This document shows positions 48,375-57,908 of a stretch of 64,000 nucleotides of DNA, in pieces. Source of the DNA: RGDT01 sp964630925 (GTDB taxonomy: Bacteria; Planctomycetota; Planctomycetia; Gemmatales; Gemmataceae); NCBI GenBank assembly GCA_964630925.1, contig CAZVZK010000006.1:1-64000 (forward strand), in the 5' to 3' direction. Position 1 is the stretch's first letter; every line of letters starts with the position of its first letter. The translations under genes and the position numbers were made by a program. Below the pieces are notes generated by a model. It saw only the letters and a list, made by a program, of their open reading frames with translations, did no database searches and was not told the DNA's origin.

Positions 48375-50105
48375 ATGAGGGCGCACCTCGTCCGCGTGCT
48401 AGCGTTCACCGCCGCCTGTGCGGCCCTGATTCACGGCTGCGCCGGGAAGCCGGCCCCGCCGGAGGAGCCTCCCCCGGCGCCGTTGTTCGAGGACGCCACC
48501 GAGGCGTCGGGGATCCGCTCCACCTATCGCAACGGCGAGGACACCGCCGACCACTACTCCATCCTGGAGTCGCTGGGCGGGGGCGTGGCGCTGATCGACT
48601 TCGACGGCGATGGGCTCCTCGACGTCTTCCTGCCCGGCGGCGGCACCTTCACCGGCGCCGACAAGAAGACGATCACGGGCGCGCCGTGCAAGCTGTACCG
48701 CAACCTCGGCAAGGGCAAGTTCGAGGACGTGACGGAGAAGGCCGGCCTCAGCGGGCCGTGGCTCTACACCCACGGCGCCGCCGTGGGTGACATCGACCGC
48801 GACGGCTGGCCCGACCTCCTCGTCACCGGCTGGGGGGGCGTGCGGCTGTTCCACAACCGGCCCGGTCCGAAGGGCGGGCGGGTGTTCGTGGACATCACGG
48901 CGAAGGCGGGCCTGGACAGGGGCATCACCTGGGCGGTGAGCGCGGCCTTCGCCGACCTCGACGGGGACGGCTACCCCGACCTGTACCTCGCCCAGTACGT
49001 GGACTGGTCGTTCGACAAGAACCCGGTGTTCCGCTACGACGGGAAGACGCGCGACGTGGCGCCGCCGCGGGAGTTCAACGGGCTGGACGACCTCGTCTTC
49101 CGCAACACGGGGAAGCTCACGTTCGAGGGGTGCGGGGCGAAGGCCGGCATCGTCAAGGGCGGCGCCACGGTGGGGAAATCGCTGGGGGTGATCGCCTCCG
49201 ACCTCGACGGGGACGGGCGGCCGGACGTGTACGTCGCCAACGACACCACCGACAACCACCTGTACCGCAACCGGTCGAAGCCGGGGGCCATCTCCCTGGA
49301 GGAGCTGGGCATGAAGGCGGGGGTGGCGCGGGACGACACGGGGAGGCCGAACGGGAGCATGGGGCTGGGCCTGGGCGACCACGCCCGGTCCGGGATGCCG
49401 GCGCTGTGGGTCACGAACTACCAGGCGGAGCTGCACGCGCTGTACCGCAACGAGTCGTCGAAGGGGCGGATGCTGTTCACCCACGAGACGGCGGCGGCCG
49501 GCATCGCCGCGCTGGGGCAGACGCACGTCGGCTGGGGGACGGCGTTCCTCGACGCGGACCTGGACGGGTGGGAGGACCTGTTCGTCGTGAACGGGCACGC
49601 CATCCGCTCCCCGACGATGGCCGGCGTGACACGCAAGCAGCGCCCGGTGTTGATGCTCAACACCTCGGGGCGTTTCAAGGAGGCGAACGCCCGGCTGGGC
49701 AAGTCCCGCGACACGCCGAGGGACGGGCGCGGGGCGGCCTTCGGCGACCTGGAGAACCGTGGCCGGACGGACGTCATCATCAGCCACGTGAACGAGCCGG
49801 CGGTGGTCCTGCGGGCGATCGGGGCCGAGGGCAACGGGTGGATCGGCTTCGACCTGCGCGGCAAGGGGCACGCCTGCACGGTGGGGGCCAGGGTGGCGGT
49901 GGAGGCGGGTGGGGCGACGCGGATGCGGTGGCGGCACTCGGGCGGGTCCTATGCGTCCTCGAGCGACCCCCGGCTGGTCTTCGGGCTGGGGAAGGTGGAC
50001 AAGGTCGAGAAGGTGACGGTCACCTGGCCGGACGGCACGACGACGACGCTCGACGGGCCTGCCGCCGGGCGGTATCACCAGGTGAAGCAGGGGAAGGGCG
50101 GGTGA
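48375..50105 (+). CDS. CRTAC1-like FG-GAP/VCBS repeat lipoprotein
   Basis: 576 residues. Lipoprotein signal with lipobox ending at Cys (ALIHGCAGKP), then FG-GAP repeats with calcium-binding DxDGDGxxD loops (DFDGDGLLDVFL, DIDRDGWPDLLV, DLDGDGYPDLYL, DLDGDGRPDVYV). A C-terminal ASPIC/UnbV domain ends in VTVTWPDGTTTTL. It is typical of Planctomycetota secreted beta-propeller proteins and likely outer-membrane or periplasm-attached. Its stop overlaps the next gene's start (TGATG). Confidence 0.92.
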   Translation: MRAHLVRVLAFTAACAALIHGCAGKPAPPEEPPPAPLFEDATEASGIRSTYRNGEDTADHYSILESLGGGVALIDFDGDGLLDVFLPGGGTFTGADKKTITGAPCKLYRNLGKGKFEDVTEKAGLSGPWLYTHGAAVGDIDRDGWPDLLVTGWGGVRLFHNRPGPKGGRVFVDITAKAGLDRGITWAVSAAFADLDGDGYPDLYLAQYVDWSFDKNPVFRYDGKTRDVAPPREFNGLDDLVFRNTGKLTFEGCGAKAGIVKGGATVGKSLGVIASDLDGDGRPDVYVANDTTDNHLYRNRSKPGAISLEELGMKAGVARDDTGRPNGSMGLGLGDHARSGMPALWVTNYQAELHALYRNESSKGRMLFTHETAAAGIAALGQTHVGWGTAFLDADLDGWEDLFVVNGHAIRSPTMAGVTRKQRPVLMLNTSGRFKEANARLGKSRDTPRDGRGAAFGDLENRGRTDVIISHVNEPAVVLRAIGAEGNGWIGFDLRGKGHACTVGARVAVEAGGATRMRWRHSGGSYASSSDPRLVFGLGKVDKVEKVTVTWPDGTTTTLDGPAAGRYHQVKQGKGG

Positions 50106-50905
50106 TGCGCGCCGTGTTGCTGTTGCTGGGGTCGGCGGCCGTGCTGTCGGCCGAGGGGCCGGCGGCGGAGCTAATGACCGTGAAGGTCGGGACGCTGCCG
50201 ATCATCCTGACGGCGCCGCATGACGGGACGCTCGCGGTCCCTGGCGTGCCGGCGCGGAAGGGGGAGGGGGTGGCGAAGTTCGTGACGGCGCGCGACACGG
50301 GGTCGGCGGCCCTGGCGGAGCGGCTCGCGGCCGCCATCGAGAAGCGTCTCGGGGGCAGGCCGCACGTCATCGTCGCGCACTTCGGGCGGAGGTTCATCGA
50401 CGCGAACCGCGAGGCGGCGGGGGCGTATGAGGCCGAGAAGGCGAGGCCGGTGTACGACGCCTACCACGCGGCCATCGAGGACGCGAGGAAGAGGGTGGTG
50501 AAGGAGTTCGGGCGGGGGCTGCTCCTGGACATCCACGGGCAGGGGGCGGAGAGGGACACCATCTTCCGGGGGACGGCCAACGGCAAGACGGCGGCGCACC
50601 TCCTCGGCCGGTTCGGGAAGGGGGCTCTGACGGGGCCGAAAGGGCTGTTCGGGGCGCTGGAGAAGAAGGGGGTGAAGGTGCACCCGGCGTGCGCATCGGA
50701 CGAGAAGGAGGACAGGCGGTTCTCGGGCGGGTACACGGTGCAGCGGCACGGGAGCCGGGACGGCGGGACGGTCGATGCGATCCAGTTGGAGATGGGCGGG
50801 GATCATCGGTCGGCGAAGGGGCGTGCGGAGGCGGCGGCCCGGCTGGCGGAGGCCGTCGAGGTGTTCGCGCGGGAGTACCTGCCGCTGAAGAAGAAGGGCC
50901 CGTGA
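50105..50905 (+). CDS. Exported N-formylglutamate amidohydrolase-like protein
   Basis: 266 residues with a signal peptide (MRAVLLLLGSAAVLSAEG). The catalytic domain shows LPIILTAPHDGTLAVP, VIVAHFGRRFIDANREA, GLLLDIHGQGAERD and a C-terminal QLEMGGDHRS, which match the FGase/HutG-type zinc hydrolase fold (His, Glu and Asp ligands). Overlapping the CRTAC1 gene by one base, it is translationally coupled. It probably cleaves an N-acyl or peptide bond outside the cytoplasm. Confidence 0.87.
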   Translation: MRAVLLLLGSAAVLSAEGPAAELMTVKVGTLPIILTAPHDGTLAVPGVPARKGEGVAKFVTARDTGSAALAERLAAAIEKRLGGRPHVIVAHFGRRFIDANREAAGAYEAEKARPVYDAYHAAIEDARKRVVKEFGRGLLLDIHGQGAERDTIFRGTANGKTAAHLLGRFGKGALTGPKGLFGALEKKGVKVHPACASDEKEDRRFSGGYTVQRHGSRDGGTVDAIQLEMGGDHRSAKGRAEAAARLAEAVEVFAREYLPLKKKGP

Positions 50906-51039
50906 GGTGGGTGACGAGAGCCGCTCACGCCCGGTGGATGCGGTGACGCGGCTTCTCGAATCAAGGGCCGCCGACGCCCCCACCCGGAAGCCGTGCGGCG
51001 AGGGGGAGGGCGGGACGCCCGCCGCCACGGGGAGCGGGA

Positions 51040-51854
51040 TCACCCCGTCGCCGCCTCGGTGAAATCGACGAGGCCGGCCTTGCCCGGCTCGACACGCACG
51101 TCACGCCCCTCCGAGACCGTCACGCCGCCGCGCTTCACGTCGGCCTCGAAGGTGTAGAAGGCCGTCACCTGGGCCGCCCGGGGGGCAGACGCGGGTCGAG
51201 TGGCCGCGAAGCGGTCTTCGCCGGCTTCGTACGCTCGCCGCCGAGAGGGCGTTTGCGTTCGAGGCGGCGGAAGTCCAGCTCCGTGCGTCGGCCCGGCTCG
51301 ACGGTGATGCGTCTGGCCTCGCGGACCGGCAGGCCGTCGCGCTCCATCGTGACGACAACGTCGTATTTCGACGGCCCGTCGGGGTCGAGCCTGGGGGTGC
51401 GGAACGACTCGCGTACGGCGGTCCGCTGAAGCTTCACGCCGTTGACGGTGATGATGGCCTCGCGCGGGGCCTGGATGACGACGGTGGCCGTCGTCTCGGG
51501 CCTCGGGGTGTCGTCCTCGATCTTCTTGGGCCCGTCGGCGGGGGGCATGGGGGGCGCGGGAGGGGTGGAGGACGGGGAGGGCCCCCAGCGCTGCCAGTTG
51601 TATCCGTAGGCGGGCTGGTTGCCGTGGATGCCGCAGCCGCCGTAATGGCCGTACAGGCCCCAGGGTGCGGACGGCTGGAAGCCCGGTGCGCCGGAGCCGG
51701 GGCCGAGGGCGGGGCCGGGGGCGAGGCAGGCGGGCGGGGGGGCGAAGTAGGGGTAGGCCCCATAGCCGTAGCAGCCGTAGCCGCCGGAGTAATAGTCCAT
51801 CTGCGGAGCGCTGGACCCGGACGTGAGGACCGTCACCAGGACGATGCTATACAT
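51040..51854 (-). pseudogene. TIGR03000-domain protein with a frameshift in a G6 run
   Basis: From ATG 51854 a secreted-type protein opens with a hydrophobic N-terminus, a Tyr/Gly/Pro-rich region, and a TIGR03000 beta-domain (TVVIQAPREAIITVNGVKLQ ... RITVEPGRRTELDF). The frame then ends at 51165. Just beyond, in the next frame, lies AQVTAFYTFEADVKRGGVTV, then EGRDVRVEPGKAGLVDF, the end of a second TIGR03000 domain, stopping at 51040. One extra base in the G run at 51180-51185 would join the two. This is therefore either a sequencing error or a true mutation. The shorter intact frame would be 51165-51854 (229 residues). Confidence 0.75.
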
Positions 51855-52028
51855 CCGCTGGACTCCTGGACGCGCGATGAGAAGAGGGGGCCAATAAACG
51901 ATAAGCGGGGGAAGCCGGCCCGTCAAAGGGGGGCGGGGGATTTCGGGGGGTTGGGGGGAGTGGCGGGGCCCGGATGCGCCGCGCGTGCCGGGTGTGCGGT
52001 TCGTCTCGCCCCCGGTGGGCGGGGGAGG

Positions 52029-52034
52029 TATAAT
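52029..52034 (+). promoter_or_regulatory. Candidate -10 box (TATAAT)
   Basis: A consensus TATAAT in strongly GC-rich DNA 53 bases before ATG 52087. No matching -35 at 16-18 bases. Confidence 0.35.
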
Positions 52035-52086
52035 CGGCGGGCCGGTCGGGGCGGGCCCCGGCGGGATCTCTTCCCGAGGGAATGGC

Positions 52087-53472
52087 ATGTCGCGCCGCAA
52101 TCTGTTCTGGATCCTGGCGGTGGCCAGCGTGACGGTGTTCGGCCTGGCCGTCTCGTACAGCGCCCCGACGCGCGAGAAGGACCACGATTACGAGCTGGTG
52201 CGCCTCGTGGTGGACGTCCTCCAGGAGGTGCGCAGCAAGTACGTCGTGGACGTGTCACCCGAACGCGAGCGCAAGCTCGTCGAGGACATGATCAACGGCG
52301 GCCTGGAGCGTCTCGACCCGCACTCCCACTACATCAACCCCAAGGACTTCAAGCAGTTCGAGAGCCACTCCGACGGAAAGTTCGGCGGCGTCGGCATCCA
52401 GGTCGGCTTCGACCGGCAGAACCGGGGCCAGCTCACCATCATCAGCCCGATGGTGGACACGCCGGCGTGGGAGGCCGGCCTGATGGCCGGGGACGTGCTG
52501 GTGAAGATCGACGGGAAGGCGACGGACTCGATGCGGATGAGCGAGGCGGTGGACATGATCCAGGGGAAGGCAGGCACCGAGGTGAGGCTGACGATCAGCC
52601 GTGAGGGGATGAAGGAGCCGAAGGAGTTCTCGGTCAAGCGGGCGGTGATCAAGGTGCCGAGCGTGCTGGGCGACGTGCGGAGCGCCGACAACCCGCGTGA
52701 TTGGGAGTACTTCCTCGACCGCAAGGAGCGCATCGCCTACATCCGGCTGACGAACTTCGGGAAGAACACGACGGAGGAGATGAAGGAGGCGCTCAGGAAG
52801 CTGGAGAAGGACGACGTGCGCGGCCTGGTGATCGACGTGCGGAACAACCCCGGCGGCCTGCTGAAGACGGCGGTGGAGGTGTCGGACCTGTTCCTGCGTG
52901 ACGGCGTCATCGTCAGCACCAAGGGCCGCAACCACCGCGACGAGGTGTACCGGGCGAAGCCGGAGGGCACGGTGCTGTCGGAGCCGGGGCAGGAGATCCC
53001 GATGGCGGTGCTGGTGAACAAGTACAGCGCCAGCGCCAGCGAGATCCTGGCGGCGGCGCTGCAGGACCACAAGCGGGCCGTCGTGGTGGGCGAGAGGAGT
53101 TACGGCAAGGGGAGCGTGCAGAACGTGATCCCGATGGAGGGCGACACGAGCGCGTTGAAGCTGACGACGGCGAGCTACTGGCGTCCGAGCGGCAAGAACA
53201 TCCACCGGTTCCCGGACAAGAAGGACTTCGAGGCGGCGAAGATCGACGCGGACGAGTGGGGCGTGAGCCCGGACAAGGGGATGGAGGTGGCGGTCAAGGA
53301 CGAGGACCGGGTGAAGTACCAGCAGTGGCGTTCGGAGCGGGACGTGATCCTGCCGAAGGGCAAGGCACGCAAGGAGACGCCGTTCACCGACGCGGTCCTG
53401 GAGAGGGCGCTGGAGGCGCTGCGCAAGCAGATCGCGGCGCGTCCGGGCGTCCCGATGCGGAAGGACGCATGA
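52087..53472 (+). CDS. C-terminal processing protease (S41 family) with PDZ domain
   Basis: 461 residues. N-terminal membrane anchor (LFWILAVASVTVFGLAVSYS), a helical segment, then a PDZ domain (FGGVGIQVGF, TPAWEAGLMAGDVLVKIDGK) and the S41 catalytic core: VRGLVIDVRNNPGGLLKTAV, nucleophile Ser in VNKYSASASEI (about 317), Lys in GERSYGKGSVQ (about 340). This is a periplasmic tail-specific protease that degrades or processes exported proteins. A TATAAT box lies upstream. Confidence 0.93.
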   Translation: MSRRNLFWILAVASVTVFGLAVSYSAPTREKDHDYELVRLVVDVLQEVRSKYVVDVSPERERKLVEDMINGGLERLDPHSHYINPKDFKQFESHSDGKFGGVGIQVGFDRQNRGQLTIISPMVDTPAWEAGLMAGDVLVKIDGKATDSMRMSEAVDMIQGKAGTEVRLTISREGMKEPKEFSVKRAVIKVPSVLGDVRSADNPRDWEYFLDRKERIAYIRLTNFGKNTTEEMKEALRKLEKDDVRGLVIDVRNNPGGLLKTAVEVSDLFLRDGVIVSTKGRNHRDEVYRAKPEGTVLSEPGQEIPMAVLVNKYSASASEILAAALQDHKRAVVVGERSYGKGSVQNVIPMEGDTSALKLTTASYWRPSGKNIHRFPDKKDFEAAKIDADEWGVSPDKGMEVAVKDEDRVKYQQWRSERDVILPKGKARKETPFTDAVLERALEALRKQIAARPGVPMRKDA

Positions 53473-53692
53473 GCCGGCCGACGACGTTCGGCAAGCGGGC
53501 CGGGGAGGGGCCGGCCCGCCCCTTACGTTCAAAGGGCCGGAGGCGGGATGACTGATCCGGCGGGCGTTCGGATCGCCGCTTGAACGGGTCCCAGGCCCCC
53601 ACCGCACCCACCCCCACCCCCATCGCATCTGGCCCCACTTGACGCCCGGCGGTAGAATCGTCCATTCCCGCCACCCGAGGGCCCGTGCGCAC

Positions 53693-55480
53693 ATGGCAGT
53701 CCTGCTCCAGATCACGAAGGCGAAGAAGAGTTACGGCGATCAGGTCCTCCTCGACGACGCCGAGGCCACCATCACCGACGAGCACAACGTCGGCTTCATC
53801 GGCCGCAACGGCGCCGGCAAGTCCACCCTCCTCCGCATCCTCCTGGGCGAGGAGGAGCTGGACGGCGGCGAGATCGTCCGCCACCCCTCCCTGCGCCTCG
53901 GCTACCTGCGCCAGCACGACCCCTTCCGGCCCGGGGAGTCGGCGCTGGAGTACCTCATGCGCGACAGCGGCGAGCCCGACTGGAAGTGCGGCGAGGTCGC
54001 CGGCGAGTTCGAGCTGAAGGGCGCCTACCTCGAAGGCCCCATCGCCGAGATGTCCGGCGGCTGGCAGACCCGCGTCAAGCTCGCCGCCCTCCTCCTCCAC
54101 GAGCCCAACCTCCTCGTCCTCGACGAGCCCACCAACTTCCTCGACCTCCGCACCCAGATCCTCCTCGAGCACTTCCTCCGGAGCCACAAGGCCGCCTGCC
54201 TCATCGTCTCCCACGACCGCGCCTTCCTGGGCGCCACCTGCACCCACACCCTCGCCCTGTCACGCGGCAAGCTGACCTCCTTCCCCGGCAAGGTGGACGC
54301 CTACCTCCAGTTCGAGCAGGAACGCCGCCTGCACGACGAGCGCTCCAACGAGACCATCCTGGCCAAACGCCGCCACCTCGAAGACTTCATCGCCCGCAAC
54401 AAGGCCCGCGCCGCCACCGCCACCCTCGCCCGCTCCAAGAGCAAGCAGCTCGAACGGCTGGAGCTGAACGAGGTGGCCGGCGACGAGCCGACGGCCAACA
54501 TCCGCGCCCCGCGCGTCGAGCCGCGCAAGGGCCCCGCCCTCCGCTGCCGCGGCCTCTCCATCGGCTACCCGGACCGGCCCGTCGCCGCAGGCGTCGAGGT
54601 CGAGATCGACCACGGCTCCCGCGCCGCCGTCCTGGGCGACAACGGCCAGGGCAAGACGACGTTCCTCCGCACCGTCGTCAATTCGCTCAAGCCCCTCGCC
54701 GGCGAGGTCCGCTGGGGCCACGGCTGCTCGGTCGGCGTGTACGCGCAGCACGTCTACACCAGCCTGCCGGACAACCAGACGGTCCTCGACTACCTCCAAC
54801 GGCAGGCGTCCCCGGGCAAGAAGATCCAGGAGATCCTCGGGGTGGCCGGCGCCCTCCTCTTCCGCGACTCGCACGTCGAGAAGCCGATCAAGGTGCTGTC
54901 CGGCGGCGAACGCGCTCGCCTGTGCCTGGCGGCCCTGCTCCTGAGCGACCACAACGTCCTCGTGCTGGACGAGCCGGGCAACCACCTCGACGTGGACACC
55001 GTCGAGGCCCTGGCCGACGCCCTGGAGCAGTACAAGGGCACCGTGATCTTCACCAGCCACGACCGCCACTTCACCGGCCGCGTCGCCACCTGCATCGTCG
55101 AGGTACGCGACGGCCGCGTGGTGAACCACGGCGGCAACTACGCGGCGTACCTGTACAAGGTCAACAAGGAGATCGAGGCCGGCGAGCGCGAGCGCCCCAC
55201 GGGCCGCATGCAGGCGGCGCCCGCGTCCGTGCTGAAGCCACCCGCGCCGCGCCCCGCCGAACGCACCGAGCAGACGGTGCGCAAAGAGCTGAAGGCCGTC
55301 GAGAAGACCATCGCCCAGCTCGACGGCCAGAAGAAGGCGTTGACCGCCCGCTTCCTGCAATCGGGCGCCGGCCCCGAGGCGGAGCGCCTTCAAGGCGAGC
55401 TGGAGGCGGTGACGGCCCAGCTGTCCGCCGCCGAGGACGAGTGGGCGCGTCTCTTCGAGGAGGCGGAAGGGATGGCGTGA
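53693..55480 (+). CDS. ABC-F family ATPase
   Basis: 595 residues, two ABC domains in one chain without membrane segments: GRNGAGKST and GDNGQGKTT Walker A, MSGGWQTR and LSGGERAR signatures, LVLDEPTNFLD and LVLDEPGNHLD Walker B, SHDRAF and SHDRHF. A charged linker follows the first domain (EQERRLHDERSN ... LARSKSKQLERLEL) and a coiled C-terminal tail (ELKAVEKTIAQLDGQKKALT). ABC-F proteins bind the ribosomal E-site region and relieve stalling or give antibiotic protection. ATG 53693. Confidence 0.92.
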   Translation: MAVLLQITKAKKSYGDQVLLDDAEATITDEHNVGFIGRNGAGKSTLLRILLGEEELDGGEIVRHPSLRLGYLRQHDPFRPGESALEYLMRDSGEPDWKCGEVAGEFELKGAYLEGPIAEMSGGWQTRVKLAALLLHEPNLLVLDEPTNFLDLRTQILLEHFLRSHKAACLIVSHDRAFLGATCTHTLALSRGKLTSFPGKVDAYLQFEQERRLHDERSNETILAKRRHLEDFIARNKARAATATLARSKSKQLERLELNEVAGDEPTANIRAPRVEPRKGPALRCRGLSIGYPDRPVAAGVEVEIDHGSRAAVLGDNGQGKTTFLRTVVNSLKPLAGEVRWGHGCSVGVYAQHVYTSLPDNQTVLDYLQRQASPGKKIQEILGVAGALLFRDSHVEKPIKVLSGGERARLCLAALLLSDHNVLVLDEPGNHLDVDTVEALADALEQYKGTVIFTSHDRHFTGRVATCIVEVRDGRVVNHGGNYAAYLYKVNKEIEAGERERPTGRMQAAPASVLKPPAPRPAERTEQTVRKELKAVEKTIAQLDGQKKALTARFLQSGAGPEAERLQGELEAVTAQLSAAEDEWARLFEEAEGMA

Positions 55481-55659
55481 GGGGTGGGGTCGTTCACCGG
55501 CCCGATTTCAGCCGACGGATGAGCAATTCCGGCCCGGCAATGCGCGCCCGTCTCGCCGCCCGGAATCCGCGGATTCGCCCCGCCCGGCCACGTCTCCTCG
55601 GCCTATGCTTGTGCGGCGTCTCGCCCGTTGCACCACCTTTGACCCGCAGGAGCCATCCG

Positions 55660-55779
55660 ATGAACTACGCCGCGTTGATGCTGGGCGCGTTCGGCCTCGT
55701 CACCATCGTGACGATCTACTACACCCTCGTCCGCAAGCCGGCTCAGGACGCCCCCGAGTCGGCCGCCGAGCAGCCCTGA
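55660..55779 (+). CDS. Very small single-pass membrane protein
   Basis: 39 residues, MNYAALMLGAFGLVTIVTIY then YTLVRKPAQDAPESAAEQP, one transmembrane helix and a polar tail. AGGAG lies eight bases before ATG 55660, with a convergent transporter gene downstream. This type of short ORF is easily missed. Function unknown. Confidence 0.6.
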   Translation: MNYAALMLGAFGLVTIVTIYYTLVRKPAQDAPESAAEQP

Positions 55780-55864
55780 GCCGTCACCTCCCCTCTCCCC
55801 CACCCTCCCCTGAATCCGAACGGCGCGCGGGGCACGATCACCCCCAGGGCCCCCGCGCGCCCAT

Positions 55865-57190
55865 TCACCCCGCCGAGATGTCCTTGCGCGACGTCTCGGC
55901 CAGGAGCAGCACGCACCCCAGCGACACCAGCGCCAGCACGGCCATGTACGCCGCCACCGCCCACGACCCGCCCGACACGCGTACCAGCGCCGCCGCCACC
56001 AGCGGCGCGATCCCGCCCGCGAACGGCGCCGCGAGCTGATACCCCAGTGACGCCCCCGTGTAACGCAGCCGCGTCCCGAACAATTCCGGGATCAGCGCCG
56101 CCTGCACGCTGTAGAGCAGCGAGTGGATCACCCCCACCGACACCACCAGCGCCAGGATGATCGGCCCCGCCGCGCGCGTCTCCAGCGCCAGGAAGAACGG
56201 CCACGCCGCGGCCATCACCAGCACGCACCCCAGAACGCACATCCCCCGCCGCGACCACCAGTCCGACAGCAGGCCGTACACTGGGATCAGCACGAACGCC
56301 ACGGCGGCCGCCAGGTTAATCCCCAGCAGCACCGTCGCCTCCAGCGCCTTCGCCTCGTCCTCGTCCGCCGTCAGCCCCTTGACGTAGGTGAGGGCGTACA
56401 CCGTGAACAGGTAGAAGCAGGCGTTCTCCGCCAGACGCGCCCCGCCGGCCAGCAGCACCTCGCGCCGGTGCTCGCGCAGCGTCTCCCAGATCGGCGACGC
56501 CGACACCCGGTTCTCCTTCTGCAATTCGGCGAACAGCGGCGTCTCGGTGATCCGCCGGCGGATCACCAGCCCCACGACGATCAGCACGCCGCTCAGAAGG
56601 AACGGCACGCGCCAGCCCCAGGACAGGAACGCCTCCTCGCTCATCACCCGGCGGAAGAACGCCACCGCCGCCGTCGAGCAGAGCAGCCCCAGCGGCACGC
56701 CGGCCTGCGGCCAGCTCGCGTAGAAGCCGCGCCGCCCCTTGTGCCCGTACTCCAGCGCCAGCAGCACCGCCCCGCCCCACTCGCCGCCCACGCCCAGGCC
56801 CTGACAGAACCGCAGCAGAACCAGGAGGATGGGCGCCGCCACGCCGATCTGCCCGTACGTCGGCACCAGGCCGATGAGCACCGTGCTCACGCCCATGAGC
56901 ACGAGCGTCGCCACCAGCGTCGATTTGCGCCCGACCCTGTCGCCCATCCACCCGAAGATCACGCCCCCCAGAGGCCGGGCGATGAACCCGACGGTGAACG
57001 TGCCGAACGCGGCGAGCTGCCCGATGAAGGGCCCCAGGTCGGGGAAGAAGAGCGGCTGGAAGATGAGGGCCGTGACGGTGCCGTAGAGGAAGAAGTCGTA
57101 CCACTCGATGGTGGTGCCGATGGTGCTGGCGATCACCGCCTCGATGAGCGCCCGCCGCTCGCCCGGCGGGGGCGTGTCCAGCCGCGCCAT
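55865..57190 (-). CDS. MHS-family (MFS) metabolite:proton symporter
   Basis: 441 residues with twelve hydrophobic segments. The N-terminus is of MHS type (ASTIGTTIEWYDFFLYGTVT), with FIARPLGGVIFGWMGDRVGR after helix 2 and GLGVGGEWGGAVLL in helix 4/5, then SWGWRVPFLLSGVLIVVGLV. This matches ShiA/ProP/KgtP-type proton symporters of osmolytes or organic acids; the substrate cannot be decided. ATG 57190. Confidence 0.9.
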   Translation of the reverse strand: MARLDTPPPGERRALIEAVIASTIGTTIEWYDFFLYGTVTALIFQPLFFPDLGPFIGQLAAFGTFTVGFIARPLGGVIFGWMGDRVGRKSTLVATLVLMGVSTVLIGLVPTYGQIGVAAPILLVLLRFCQGLGVGGEWGGAVLLALEYGHKGRRGFYASWPQAGVPLGLLCSTAAVAFFRRVMSEEAFLSWGWRVPFLLSGVLIVVGLVIRRRITETPLFAELQKENRVSASPIWETLREHRREVLLAGGARLAENACFYLFTVYALTYVKGLTADEDEAKALEATVLLGINLAAAVAFVLIPVYGLLSDWWSRRGMCVLGCVLVMAAAWPFFLALETRAAGPIILALVVSVGVIHSLLYSVQAALIPELFGTRLRYTGASLGYQLAAPFAGGIAPLVAAALVRVSGGSWAVAAYMAVLALVSLGCVLLLAETSRKDISAG

Positions 57191-57422
57191 CCCACGCCCC
57201 CCCGATGCCTGCACCTCGTCCCGTAGTGTATCGGTACGGAGCCGCCACCCGCCTGGCCCGGGGGGGACGCGGACAGGGACGTGGCGGGGCGGCTGGGCCG
57301 CGCTGATCCTGGGACGCCGGCCGTCGCGGACGGCCGAACCGGCGGGGTCGCGCGGCCTCCGCGTCATTCAGGAATAAACGCCCGCCCTCCGGGATCGTAT
57401 TCTGTGGAGGGAGGGCGACGCC

Positions 57423-57908
57423 GTGGGGTATCTCTGGCTGGCCGACATCCTCGCCGGGCTGCACCTGTTGTGGGTGGCCGTGGTCTTCTTCGGCCTGTTG
57501 CTGATCCTCGTCGGCGGGCCGCTGGGGTGGGCGTGGGTGCGCAACCCGTGGGTGCGTGGCATCCACCTGGCGATGATCGTCGGCGTGGTCGTCCGCACCG
57601 TCTTCGCGTCCGAGTGCCCCATCACCGTCTGGGAGCGCGAATGCCGCATCGCCGTCGGGCACTATTACTTCAATGACGAGGGCAACTACGTCATCACCTA
57701 CCCCGATTCGCCCTGGGGTAAGTTGGCGCACGACATCATCCACCCGCCGCCCGAATGGCTCGACTACCGGGCCTACCCCCCCATCTACGCCGCCTTCGCG
57801 GTGCTGGTGCTGGCCTCCTTCTGGCTGGTGCCGGTCCGCCGGGGGCGCGCCGAGGAGCCTGCCAGTGATTCAAGCCACCGTCCTGCTGCTGACGCTGATC
57901 GCGGCTGA
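57423..57908 (+). CDS. DUF2784 membrane protein
   Basis: 161 residues, GTG 57423 behind GGAGGGAGGG. Four hydrophobic segments and the DUF2784 layout: WLADILAGLHLLWVAVVFFG, GIHLAMIVGVVVRTVFASEC, PITVWERECR and a final helix AAFAVLVLASFWLVPV. Unknown function; inner membrane. The gene overlaps the next one by 44 bases. Confidence 0.85.
   Translation: MGYLWLADILAGLHLLWVAVVFFGLLLILVGGPLGWAWVRNPWVRGIHLAMIVGVVVRTVFASECPITVWERECRIAVGHYYFNDEGNYVITYPDSPWGKLAHDIIHPPPEWLDYRAYPPIYAAFAVLVLASFWLVPVRRGRAEEPASDSSHRPAADADRG

Noticed and set aside
53384..54247. Minus-strand frame antisense to the ABC-F gene
   Set aside because: Low-complexity Glu/Val/Gly translation of the opposite strand of Walker and signature motifs.
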